Source: Pohlia nutans
Taxonomy: Eukaryota; Streptophyta; Bryopsida; Bryales; Mniaceae
DNA length: 64,000 nt
Assembly (NCBI GenBank): GCA_022496805.1
Contig: CM040103.1
Location: forward strand, 10,620,001-10,684,000
Direction: 5' to 3'
Numbering within the stretch: the first letter of the stretch is position 1; the number at the start of each line of letters is the position of its first letter. The translations under genes and the position numbers were made by a program. The notes under the pieces are model-generated. The model saw only the letters and a list, made by a program, of their open reading frames with translations, did not search any database and was not told where the DNA came from. This document shows, piece by piece, positions 11,601 to 22,371 of the stretch.

Positions 11601-13200
11601 CCGTAGGTGAGAGTTGTTTAGAAGTATGGTATTGATAATTTTAGTTTCGACTCGTGGCTTCTTGACGGTTATACGGTGTGTAAGTGAGCGAGTGCGCCGC
11701 AAGTCGACATTCAACTATTATGATTGTTGGAATGTTGTTGGCTATGTGATGCTAGGGGTAGGAGGAAGAGACGACTTCATCTCTTGCAGATTGGGTGAGT
11801 TCCTCTTGAGCTCTAGATTGGGTTTTGTTGCTTGTGTTGCGGCCGGAGTTCTTCATTCTTTTTGTATTTTATTCTTTGTTCGTAGTGACACTATAAGGAA
11901 ATGGGTGTCCAGATGATAGAAAGTTGACATCAAAATGTCCAAGATGACGAATGGAACATTTGCCATGTGCAGTCTTGTCATATCGGTTAGTTTTTGTTTT
12001 TCTGTCAACTTTTTGTCAGTTTTTTGTCAACTTTTGCCCCACTTTACACCGTGGACGCACAAAGTTGCCTATAATTCAGGAGATTTTTTGTATAGGGACG
12101 GCGTTGTCTAGGGTCGGCGTCGCCCTCGCTGCTTTCTCTCTCTGCTCTTCAGCTCGCTCTGGCTGCTTTAGGATGCTCTTGAGCGGCGTTTTCTGGGATG
12201 GATGTTGTCTGGTGCGTCGCCCTCGCTCGCTTTGGCCTCCTCTCCTCGCTCTTCTGTGATTGCCCGACCTAGCTCAGTTGGTAGAGTGCCATGTTTTGGG
12301 TCAGTGTCGCCCTCGTGTTCTTGCTGCTCCGATTTGCTCTTGTGGCTGGTTCGCGGCGTTGGAAGGGAGTCGGGTGAGGTTTCTCTACGTGGGCTGGTAT
12401 CGCCTCCTCTTCTCGCTCCCCATCGCTTCTGGTTGTTCCGAGCTTTGGGCAGCGCTTTCGGTGTTGGTTGGCCAGACGCACATTTCGGCGTCGACTTCGT
12501 CTTCGGTGCGCTTGGAAGGCTGGTCTTCGGTGTCGGATGGGTGTGGGGAGCGGCTGTCTTCTACGATCTTCCTCCGCTCGTCCTCCACCTTTGTTTGCTT
12601 TGATCTGTCTTTTGGTGTTGTGTTTCGGTGTTTGTTGATCGTAAAAGGTTGCCGACATTTCGTTGTGGTCTTTTCTTCTTGCTCCCTTGTGGTCGCTTGG
12701 AACTATGTTTCGCTTTTCGCTTTCGTCTTGTTTAGGTGACAAGTTACGAGCCTCTCAAGAGGCGTGCTCTTTTCGCTCTCTGTCGTTCCTGATTTCCTTG
12801 TAGGCGGATTGGTATATCCTCTTAAAGAAGCGCAAGGGAGGGACGAAAGCAACTCGTACAATTACCTTGCGCAAGGGATGGACGAAAGCAACTCACAGTT
12901 ACCCGCTAACCGATTAATTCAACTTTTACCCAATCCAAGAAACTTCCATGAAATTCACTAAAATATTTTACCCGTGCACAAAACCAAACTACCATACACG
13001 TAGACACGTAGACTGCTGACTTGGCTACAAATTCCACCGTGGCGAAGACATTCGATGGCCATCGAGCTGACGTGTATCTTTGTCCGAATTGACAGACAAA
13101 ATGACTAATTTTTGTCAACAAAGTGACCGAATCAGGGTCTCCTAATTGACAGAGAAGTTGACAAATTTTTGTCAATACTTAGTCAATTAGGACACAAATC
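11601..13200. other. GC-richer intergenic block of unknown nature, possibly a decayed retroelement
   Basis: From about 11950 to 12900 base composition shifts to GC/CT-rich and several frames stay open for over 100 codons on both strands, with no recognisable protein. gtcgccctcg recurs (12117, 12306). A tRNA-like 5' half with box A (TAGCTCAGTTGG) starts at 12262. The phrase gcgcaaggga plus gacgaaagcaactc is repeated at 12830 and 12869. Flanking stretches are rich in TTTTTGTCAA on one side and its complement-like runs on the other. Several open frames on both strands with no domain suggest compositional openness, not coding. Confidence 0.3.
12262..12295 (+). other. tRNA-like 5' half (box A), possible SINE head
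   Basis: GCCCGACCTAGCTCAGTTGG followed by TAGAG resembles the acceptor and D-arm of a plant tRNA-Lys. No anticodon or T-arm follows at the right spacing. The nearest GGTTCG is at 12348, too far for a tRNA. It is either a SINE promoter or a pseudo-tRNA fragment. Confidence 0.3.
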
Positions 13201-16200
13201 TCCTTGTAGTGAGGATTTACACGACATTGAAGAATTGCAAGCCAACATCACTGGCAACAATGAAGAGCCGTATTGAAGACGATAGATGCTTCAGGGATTC
13301 CTAAGCTCTTAGTACTTTTGCGGAGCTTCAAGTAATTATTACTTTTTGTTTTGAAAGAACGGAGTGACGAAATTTGTATATTGAATATTGAAATCTTTTC
13401 TAATGTAGTGGTTGATAGCATTTTAAAGTCTTGATTTCTAAAAGACAAAAACTAAATTTCATAACATTATTGTATAGCTTATGTTTTTCATGTCAAGATA
13501 GTGAAAAAAGTTGTTACATTGACTTGTCACGTGGCTTGCCTTGGTTTGTTGGTTATGCATTGTAAATCATATTGTAGAATACATTTTGTTTTGTTTTATT
13601 TTATAACAAATAAAATAAATCGACATTTGAATAAATGCTACTTGTATGATTGTTATATATCCTCGTATTTATTAAGATAATTTTACTTCCCATATATTGC
13701 AAATTAAAAATGTTAAATGTTTACAAAGCCTGACTTCCTTTTTTTAATTTGATGCTCATAAATGTCAACGTTACTGAACGCAATGTATTACATTTTGGTC
13801 CAAATACTATTTTATATTATTTTAAAATTATTAATATACATACAATCCTAGAACACCTCTTTACCGTGGTTAACTTTCTGTCCAAAAACTAATTTCAATG
13901 ACCAATAGGAAATGTTTACCGCCACATTTCACTTGTTATGCGATGTCAAACTACACATTTTGAACGCCCTACCATGAAAACACCCAATTGTTCTTTGATA
14001 AATTACAAACATGAGTTCAAAACTTGGCATGTAGAAAGTGCCAATCACATGTGTACACAATAGTAGCTATCTTATTCAGATATTAGAATGTGACATTGAA
14101 GAGTGTGATGATAATGAGTTCATAGCATATACAAAACGAGAGATAAATTTATAGTTAAACAACTTGCACCTGATGCCACATTGACATCTAAATTAAATTT
14201 TACACGTTTAAACTCATTAAATGATGTAAATAATTCCATGCCATAATTAAAAATATTCAAAATCATTGTAAAGCTTGAAAGTTATTGATATATTGTTAAA
14301 TTTCTCCTAGAGGGGGAGTGGGCACTATGAGTAATTATATGGAGACACGTGCAATAACCACTTATTTTAGGGAGGGGGGTATTATCTCTAAAATTTGGAA
14401 TATAATGCGTTATTTGAGTTAGAAAAAATGTACTTAGCTTAAAATTTTAATACCCTATAGGAAATTAGAAATCAAGAATGCATTCAATATTAAATATCCT
14501 ATTTTACTTACAATTTTTTGATAGCCTCCAGTTCTTTTGAGTTTCTTTTTTGAAAAACGGGGGGAGGGGTAAATTTTGAATTGACATTTTTGACAAAAGA
14601 ATTGCATTGTTGTAGTTTGGGAAAGAGGAAAACACAATAAATAAAAAGATCATATACCAACAAAATTGTAATGATGAATGCCTATAGAATGCAACCTGAA
14701 AGTTATAGTGTTAAAAAGCACAACTATTCAACATTGGAAAGATGCAGTTTTTTCATTCATTTGATTTAAGCCTCCATGATATTCTACTTATGATACCTTT
14801 ATGTAGGGATTTTTTTGAATAAAAATAAAGTAAAATAGCAGGTATTATATGGTATGGTGTCTTTTTCATAAGTCATTTTCAACATTAATCGGCCCCTATA
14901 ATTTATTTTCCAAAACTTTATTTCAAATAAATATTAAATATCCTATATTTTATCGCACGCCGTTTTGAAAATACCGCTATCACCCCCCCCTCCCCCGCCC
15001 GGAGTTTTTGTAGACGTTATAATTGCTTTTGATTGTCTATTAAAAGTTCTCACCATTTAAGAAATTTCAACTAAAATCTATAACCATTATGGCAAACATA
15101 ACAACTTATTTGAGGATGGTGTTGCTACTACAACTAAAGATTAAAAATCATTTAATGAAGAGTAAGGAAAAACACACAACTTCTCAAAATGAGAACGTTG
15201 CTTTAAGAAAAAACAAAGATGGTTGCCTAAATCACCTAAACCAATGAGTGTATGGACGAAAACTCGTTCTTTTAATTTTTCCTTTCAACAATCAATACGT
15301 ACGTCCAAAAAAGAATGATAAGTGTGTTTACTGTGTTTACTGTTTTTTTCTCTTTCTAAAAAATTACCACCTATCAAAGTACCATTGTGAAAATACCTGG
15401 TCTTTTTTTGTAAGCAGTTCAAGATCCTTTAACTCAACTAGGTTGAAATGTGTTTAGACATAAAAAATTGTCTTTTAAAAACCCTCCAATTATAGTAAAA
15501 ATTTAAATAAACGTTATTACATTTACAATTTTTAAAAGTAGCATTTACTATATGAGCTCATGAACTATTATTAAAGTATCTTTATCTAAAACAAACACTT
15601 GTTTGGGATTCAACAATTGTGAAAACAATTCGAGGATAATTACAAAAAGATGTACAACTAACCCCAATAAACTCTTCACTTTGCGTGAAATTTTGTATAC
15701 GTATGTTAAAGCATCTCCAATTGAGCTTTGACGAGCTGCAATAATGTAAAAAACCCATAACAAATGTAGCGCGGCACTTACTGAATGAGACATTCCAATT
15801 ACCACTATGTTCGCCAAAAGCCATTTTAATCTCCTCATACGATCTTTTTGTGATTTTTGACCAACTCTTGCTCCTTCACGTGTCAACAAGTGTCACATCA
15901 CCACAACCTTAGTTTTTTAACGTGATGTGAATGTGGCAAAAGCCACGCCACTGAGCTATGAGCCATGTGAAATGAACAAATGAAAGGTACAGAGAATGGC
16001 ATTGCCACTACCGGTATTAGAGATACTCTTATTCTTCTTACATATAAAATTTAATACGGAGCGTCACAATACCATGTCTCTATCTTGCTTGGTATCTGTC
16101 ATGACAAAGTTATGTGCATTTCATATCCATAAATTTCATACAATTTTTCATCATGTTCTCAAATCATTCTACACAGTTCCTATGATGTTCCTAAAAACTT

Positions 16201-16349
16201 CCCATTACATTTCTTAATGTTCATGTCACATTTCCTAATGTTCCCAAGTTCTCTTCATGTTCCCAAAGTTCCCATGTTCCTTTTATGTTCCCCATTGATT
16301 CTCATGTTCCCAATGCAATGTTGATGCATTGCAACAAGGTGTTTACTAA

Positions 16350-16351
<2 letters not shown>
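13201..16351. other. AT-rich intergenic DNA
   Basis: No gene is recognised. A C-rich tract lies at about 14983-15000. A minus-strand stretch at 15548-15889 is open in two frames but matches nothing I know. TTCCCATG-like phrases recur at 16225-16310. Confidence 0.4.

Positions 16352-16443
<92 letters not shown>
16352..16443. repeat. (AAAT)n microsatellite
   Basis: About 92 bp of nearly perfect aaat units lie 340 bp upstream of the first H2A start codon. Confidence 0.95.
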
Positions 16444-16444
<1 letters not shown>

Positions 16445-16784
16445 GAACAGCCGTTTTGCGTTATTTTCTACTCAGAAATCCACTCATCAATCGAACTGCA
16501 ACGGACGGAACCATGAAAGTGACGAAGCGACTAATATCATCCAAATGGACGAAAGTCATCCATTGATAGTGACGGAAGACGGCGGGAGCGGGACGGACTT
16601 GAATTTGGAGGGAGATTCGAACTCCCCTTAACAGGGAACCAATTGTTCCCTACAAGGGAACGTGGGCACCACTCACTTATTATACACAGGGGCTTCGACT
16701 TCAGGGTCACCATTCTTTGTATTCGTGCTTTTGCTGCATCCCTCGTTCGTTTTTTTTGCGTTTAGGGTTTCAAGCTTCGTCGCC

Positions 16785-17329
16785 ATGTCTGGAAGAGGGA
16801 AGTCCAACAAGGCCCGCAAAAAATCCGTCACGAAGTCGGCCAAGGCTGGGCTTCAGTTCCCCGTGGGGAGGCTCGGGCGTTACTTGAAGAAGGGTCGCTA
16901 TGCACAGCGTGTGGGATCCGGAGCTCCCGTTTATCTTGCTGCCGTTCTGGAGTATCTCGCTGCTGAGGTAAGAACAATTTCAAGCAGTTTTTGTTACCTG
17001 CTAATTTGGTGGGGTTTAAATGGCTATAGTGGCTTGTGAGCTAATTAGAATTGGTTGTGTGTTTTCAGGTTTTGGAGTTGGCTGGAAATGCGAGCCGGGA
17101 CAACAAGAAGAGCAGGATCATCCCGCGCCACATTCAGCTCGCCATCAGGAACGATGAGGAGTTGGGAAAGCTCCTGGCCGGCGTGACTATTGCGTATGGA
17201 GGTGTGCTGCCTAACATTCACAGCGTGTTGCTGCCGAAGAAGTCCGCTGCCGGGACTGGGGCCGGAGAGAAGCCCGAGAAGCCTGCCAAGGAGAAGAAGG
17301 CCAAGACTGAGAAGGCTACCAAGGAGTGA
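16785..17329 (+). CDS. H2A: histone H2A (copy 1)
   Basis: Two exons, 16785-16967 and 17069-17329, are joined in phase 0 across a 101-bp GT-AG intron after LAAE, giving 147 residues. The ATG follows a CGTCGCC context, and the protein starts MSGRGK. The histone fold is complete: [65 protein letters not shown] and the docking segment [16 protein letters not shown]. The C-terminal tail is Lys/Glu/Ala-rich ([13 protein letters not shown]). It lacks SQEF, so it is not H2A.X, and it lacks an SPKK motif, so it is not H2A.W; it is a canonical-type H2A that pairs with H2B in nucleosomes. A telobox-like TTTAGGGTTT lies about 24 bp upstream of the ATG, as in many plant histone genes. A tandem paralogue starts 1.7 kb downstream. 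A stem-loop sits 45 nt past the stop. Confidence 0.96.
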
Positions 17330-17374
17330 ACGGGCTCTGTCATCTTGAGAGCAAGTTAACTCAATTTTCACCAC

Positions 17375-17390
17375 GGTGTTTTAAAACACC
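17375..17390 (+). promoter_or_regulatory. histone-type 3' stem-loop, H2A copy 1
   Basis: GGTGTT, loop TTAA, AACACC: a 6-bp stem and 4-nt loop, the geometry of the histone mRNA 3' hairpin of animals and green algae. It begins 46 nt after the stop codon. The paralogue has the same stem with loop TTAT at the same relative place. Confidence 0.6.
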
Positions 17391-18874
17391 ACCTTCTCTG
17401 AGATATTCTCGCTCCTTCACATAGAATCCGCGGGTCTTTTGTCTTTGTATGAGTTCTTGTTGTATGTGTTGCAGCTTGTTAGCGTGTTTTGTGACTTGCT
17501 TCCCTTGATAATGTGTTTTGTTACCTTTTTGTTACGTTATTTGAGTGCTTCTGGATCGTAGATAGGAGATGTCGTTAGTTTTCTGTGCAGGGATCCTGCC
17601 GAAGGGTTTCTTGTCAAAATTGACGGGCTGAATGGCGTTATTGCTGAAACTTCGCTTGAATAAACTTAATGGGCTACTTAGCTTATATTTTAATTTAGCT
17701 TCTGGACAAGCGTTTCAACAATTGTTGAATTGGGTGTTGTCGCCGACCTGGTTTGGTGCCTGCTCGAGTGTGCAGAAACCTCGTGCCAGAGGCTTTGCAT
17801 TATTTGATTTGTTTGTGTTCCGATTTCAATGGTAACTATTCTCGATCGATTTGATAAGTAATAGGTGCTCTACTCCCATGTGCCGTAGTACTATAAGGCA
17901 AGTGAACACGAGTTTCTTGATGTCAAGCAGATTTATATTCTTCTTGTTTAGCTTGGCAAGACGGAAGCAGGGTTTTTTTCCATTGAGCGAGGACGATTAT
18001 ATTTCGGAATATCAACACCCATTACCAGTTTCGATCATATGAAATTGCAAGTACTTGCGAAGATCTGAAGTGCTGTGCATATCAGAAGCGCTGTGTTTGT
18101 TGGAAGAAGCTGACAGCACCCTGGAGCATAAACGAGTGTTGGGACCTGCTCACCAATTAGTTTTTGTAAATTTCTGTATGTACTCACAGAATGGCCAATT
18201 TTGTAAGGCATTCCGTTTGCCGTTTTATTTCTTCATAGAATCGAGTTTCGTGACTGTCTATACTTCTATTATTGTTTGATGTTAATGTTTTCTCTGATAT
18301 GTAAAATGTATACCGGTATTTGATCTCCACTGAAGCAAATACCGGTATACATGTCTTCAGAACAACTCCACTTGTACTCAGAACAACCTAAAATGTAAAT
18401 TTGATCCCAGGTGTTAATTCTAAATGGCTGCAATCAGAATCTCACAACGTCCTCAGAAATCTAGCATATGCTGTTTCGTTGCCTTACACAATGAGTAAAC
18501 ACCGAAGTAGCTAGGGTTTTGCAGATCTCCAGCCCTCATGAAAAATCCAAACCAACATACAAGCAAAGACTTGAGATGGCCAAATCACTCTGGATGAAAA
18601 CATTTCGAAAGATATTGGATTGCCAAAGAGCTCATCGAGCAAAGACGGCAAAACTGATCCTCAAATTTACAGACAGTAAAAAATACAATACTGCCGAGGC
18701 CATGTCTGAATGGGTCTGGTTCTGCAGCGTCTCCGTCAAGGCCGAGGCGGGGAGCAAGAAGGCGGGAAAACTCTCGAGATTTGAAATTCGCGGGGGAGAT
18801 CTAAGGTCCCCTCGGTGGTTTGAATTTGGTTCCCATGTGGCCTCGGTAGTTCCCATAGCGTTCCCGGAATGACC
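17391..18874. other. spacer between the two H2A genes
   Basis: No gene is recognised. ORFs at 17632, 18055 and 18519 have no recognisable domains. It contains a perfect 17-bp inverted repeat at 18306-18352. The last few hundred bases are the promoter of H2A copy 2. Confidence 0.5.
18306..18352. repeat. perfect 17-bp inverted repeat with 13-nt loop
   Basis: Arms ATGTATACCGGTATTTG (18306-18322) and its exact complement (18336-18352). It would form a strong hairpin. It may be a MITE footprint or a structural element; nothing else nearby explains it. Confidence 0.9.
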
Positions 18875-18880
18875 TATAAA
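18875..18880 (+). promoter_or_regulatory. TATA box of H2A copy 2
   Basis: TATAAA lies 116 bp upstream of the ATG at 18996, a usual distance for a short 5' UTR. For copy 1 only a weaker ttattatacac at about 16678 is seen. Confidence 0.6.
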
Positions 18881-18995
18881 GTGGTGGTCCTCCTCACCCC
18901 TATCATGATTATCTTTCGTTTTCGCATTTTCTAGTTCTCTACGCGTCTTGTTTTCTACGCTTCGTGTTCTATCTAGGGTTTCGAGATCTGTCACC

Positions 18996-19536
18996 ATGTC
19001 TGGAAGAGGCAAGTCTAACGCTGCCCGGAAGAAGTCCGTGACGAAGTCCACCAAGGCGGGGCTTCAGTTTCCCGTTGGTAGGCTTGGTCGTTACTTGAAG
19101 AAGGGCCGCTATGCTCAGCGTGTGGGATCCGGCGCTCCGGTGTATCTTGCTGCCGTTCTGGAGTATCTAGCTGCTGAGGTGAGTTTATTAATCGTTTTTT
19201 AGTAACTTTAACTGCCTTTTTTCAAGATCTGGGCGTACATTTTCTGAGCTGATATGAAATTTTTGGGTTTTCTAGGTTTTGGAGTTGGCTGGAAACGCTA
19301 GCCGGGACAACAAGAAGAGCAGGATCATCCCGCGTCACATTCAGCTCGCCATCAGGAACGATGAGGAGTTGGGAAAGCTCCTGGCCGGCGTGACTATTGC
19401 GTATGGAGGTGTGCTGCCTAACATTCACAGCGTGTTGCTTCCGAAGAAGTCCGCGGCTGGGACTGGAGGCGGCGAGAAGCCTGAGAAGCCTGTCAAGGAG
19501 AAGAAGGCCAAGGCTGAGAAGGCTACCAAGGAGTGA
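18996..19536 (+). CDS. H2A: histone H2A (copy 2)
   Basis: Two exons, 18996-19178 and 19276-19536, are joined in phase 0 across a 97-bp intron at the same position as in copy 1; the product is 147 residues. It differs from copy 1 at a few sites (for example SNAARKKS versus [13 protein letters not shown] versus SAKAG, and the tail [13 protein letters not shown]). All fold motifs are intact and there is no SQEF or SPKK. Exon 2 and the 3' UTR down to the hairpin are almost identical to copy 1, while introns and 5' regions differ. This pattern suggests either gene conversion or strong constraint on the 3' half. The gene is in the same orientation as copy 1, and a TATA box and an AGGGTTT element precede it. 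Confidence 0.96.
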
Positions 19537-19577
19537 ACGGGCTCTGTCATCTCGAGCCAGTGAACTCAATTTTCCAG

Positions 19578-19593
19578 GGTGTTTTATAACACC
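19578..19593 (+). promoter_or_regulatory. histone-type 3' stem-loop, H2A copy 2
   Basis: GGTGTT, loop TTAT, AACACC, starting 42 nt after the stop. The stem is the same as in copy 1, while the loop differs by one base. Similarity between the two 3' UTRs stops just beyond the hairpin. Confidence 0.6.
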
Positions 19594-22287
19594 GCCTATT
19601 TAAGAATGCCCTCACTCTGTGTACATTGTTTTGTTTTCATGTTTTTTTCAATCCTTGTCTGGTTTGCGATGTAGCGAGCCAGTTTACTGGCTATATTGTG
19701 TGATATATTGTGATGGTGTTGGTGAGATCGATGGGGTCTAGAATGCTTGTAGATATAGTGATCAGTCTGCGTTCTAGCCATGCACTTTCAGGTACTTGAC
19801 GTTGTTGTTAAGTGTCCTCCACCTAGTTAAATGAATTTCTATCGCGTTCTTTTCCCTTCGAAGTACTCTTTTACTCCACAGCAAGTAGATACCCGAGCAT
19901 GCATATACTGTTTTCAACGGATTCTTCCAAAACGAGAGCTTTGGCCGGACGAGTTTCTGCGCTCTGATTTAGTTTTTAAATTACCTGTAGCTTTGCCTCC
20001 TGGGCATTTAGGACAACAAAAAGATGCATGCGAGGACTAAATGCGCCATGAATATAGTTTGTTTCCATTATTGTTTCATCCAATATGATCCAGTTGAATC
20101 AGATGTTACTCGATCAATTGAGCTTCAGCTTTGAGCTTCGGAGACTCCGTCAATGCATGTCTCCCACCTCTGCATATTACTGCTCTATCCCTAAGGCAAC
20201 TTCTTTTCAGAATGTCCCACTTTTGAAACTATTTTCAGTTGGGGAGGAAATGAAAATATTCTACAAGAAACAAATCCATTGAGATCACACCCAAATTCTA
20301 ATGTTGATTAACGTGTGAAGAAAAATATGCTTATGAAACAGTAATGGTGTTAAGACATTTTTAACACGGCATCTTTGTACCCTTGCATGCAACTAGAAGT
20401 TGCCGCTACACCTTAGTGCCTAACATTTAGGGTCATCAAGTGAGGTCACAGGTGCCACTAATCAAATTGCATGAAAGACAATAATGGTCAGAAATTGTTG
20501 CTATGGACTCTTGAGGGAGATGTGATTCACAGACAAAAGGAAGAATTGCGTTGGATAAGAATGAAAACCCAATTCATGGTGGAGAGGCCATTAAGCTCTT
20601 TTGATAAATAGTGGGACTTTTTTTAATTTTATTATCCCCTAAAGGACCAAAAAAACCCAAATTGGGCCTCATGATTTTTGTAGCAGTTTTGAATAGGCCC
20701 TATGTAGACAAATTTATTTGTTTTTTGGATCAACATTGATTCTAGTGATATAAAATTTGCTCCTATGTGAATTATAATTTTCACAATATGATTGATTGAA
20801 TTTGTCATTTGAAAACTACTAATCCTTGGTCCTTTAAGGGTTAGAGACTTGACCAACAAAGGCTTCGACTTTGAATTTGACCTTTGGGGCTTTACACTAG
20901 GTCTCCAATTTGTATATTTTATTATATATTTCAAGCCCAAGCATGTGGACTCTCAACATGAATTGACCATGAACTCTTCAAACCTCTTGACTTGAACGAC
21001 TATAGTGTGGACCGACCCTTAGGCTGCTGCATTCTTTGCTATGGTTACTAGGTTTGATGATTACAAATTAAAAAGTTGTTTGAATAAGTAAATTTTGCTA
21101 GTGAACATGTGTTAACCAAGGAATCAAATAATATCCATGTTAAGAAATAGTGTCTTGTTAAGATATAGTATCCCGGACCCTCAATTGCAATCTTAGTGCA
21201 CAGTAACCGTCAGGGCTTGGTTTTTTTTTCTTATGTGTCAGTAGCGCATGGGCTGAGAGCACCCTGGTTACATGCAGTAACCTTCGTATCCAAGAAGATC
21301 CGACCGAATCTGTAACCAGCTTGTTCTTTTTGCCGATAGATCTGAACCATATATTTGGATAAATCTGCACCGTCGAGCGAATCCGACGGTTGCCCTGACG
21401 GTTACGTAAGGTACCAGCGAGAACATGCCAGAATCTGACGGTAGCCCTGATGGTTACGTAAGGTAACCAACAGAACATGCCAGTTACCAGAGAAAGATTC
21501 ATCGCTACTGCGACTCATCTTTCTCCGGTAACCAGCCTGTTCTCGCTAGTTACCTAATACGTAGTGGTAAGGTAACTATATCTAAAAACAACCATTTCCT
21601 TAAAGCGTGCATAGCTCAATCTTCCATAATAAGTAGATTCTGACACCTTACTGTTGATGAGAATGTGCACAATCTGAACATCAGAGTTTAGGGTCGCTTT
21701 AAGATCAACCTATAGTTAACACTTTGGAAATTCATAACTTATTCATACAGTGTCCAAATAATGCATGCTAGAGTGCGTTGGAATCGTCTTGAACTTGCTA
21801 ATAAGACCCACTGAAAATATTTTCTGTGTTATGTGTGTAAATAGGCTCAGTTGGTAAGGTGAACGCTTTAAGGTATATCATAGTTACCTTATGGGATTCT
21901 GTAGGGTCAAGAATGTTCTACAACCAAACACCTCATCACTCAACACTTGGCTTGCATTCCACTCCCAATGACACTCACTTTTCATGAGCCAACTCAGCTT
22001 CGAGACCAGAACGGCCAATCCCAGAATTCAAAAATTCGAAAACATTATTGTGGCCAGGATTCAAACTCGTCATCGAAATCCAACGACGAAAACGAGGCCA
22101 AAGCCAAAAGATCAGGGACCTCAATGCACCGTGCGCCTTCCGTTCCCTCATGGCTGTCCTTCCCAATGCGTAGCAAAAGCCCACTCATGTGTGGTGGAGG
22201 GCGCCCAATCACCTTTCCACCGCCCCTTTCCTGCTCTAGATTCAAACCCGTAAATCACAGAGCCAAGTTTCGCAATCTTTTGGTCGA
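19594..22287. other. intergenic DNA
   Basis: No gene is recognised. It contains a short TTAA-type element at 20633-20843 and a 52-bp direct duplication at 21393-21490 (cctgacggttacgtaaggta and a near copy). The latter sits inside a possible element with ends AGATATAG (about 21151) and CTATATCT (about 21585). The end of this stretch is the PGR5 promoter and 5' UTR, with a duplicated gtttcgcaatcttttgg at 22264 and 22320. Confidence 0.4.
20633..20843. repeat. short repeat, family C (CCCCTAAAGGACC ends, 211 bp)
   Basis: The ends TCCCCTAAAGGACC and GGTCCTTTAAGGGTTA mirror each other and match the element at 41749-41961. The TTAA at the left is degraded (TTAT). Confidence 0.55.
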
Positions 22288-22316
22288 CAGAGAGAGAGAG
22301 AGAGAGCGAGAGAGAG
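22288..22316. repeat. (GA)n microsatellite in the PGR5 5' UTR
   Basis: An almost pure agagag run with one interruption, 55 to 84 bp upstream of the PGR5 start codon. Confidence 0.9.
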
Positions 22317-22371
22317 CCGAGTTTCGCAATCTTTTGGGTTTTTTCAAACTTTGCTTGGAACGGGGAGAGAT

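Noticed and set aside
12202..12742. Long ORFs on both strands in the GC-rich block
   Set aside because: Several frames are open at once, with Cys/Phe/Ser-rich translations and no domain; this is explained by base composition.
15548..15889. 113-residue hydrophobic minus-strand ORF
   Set aside because: A second minus frame is open in the same place and neither resembles a known family; no support for coding.
18519..18872. 117-residue ORF upstream of H2A copy 2
   Set aside because: It overlaps the H2A promoter just upstream of the TATA box and has no recognisable domain.
21841..21875. Box A-like aggctcagttggtaaggtg
   Set aside because: No anticodon arm or T-arm follows, so it is not a tRNA.
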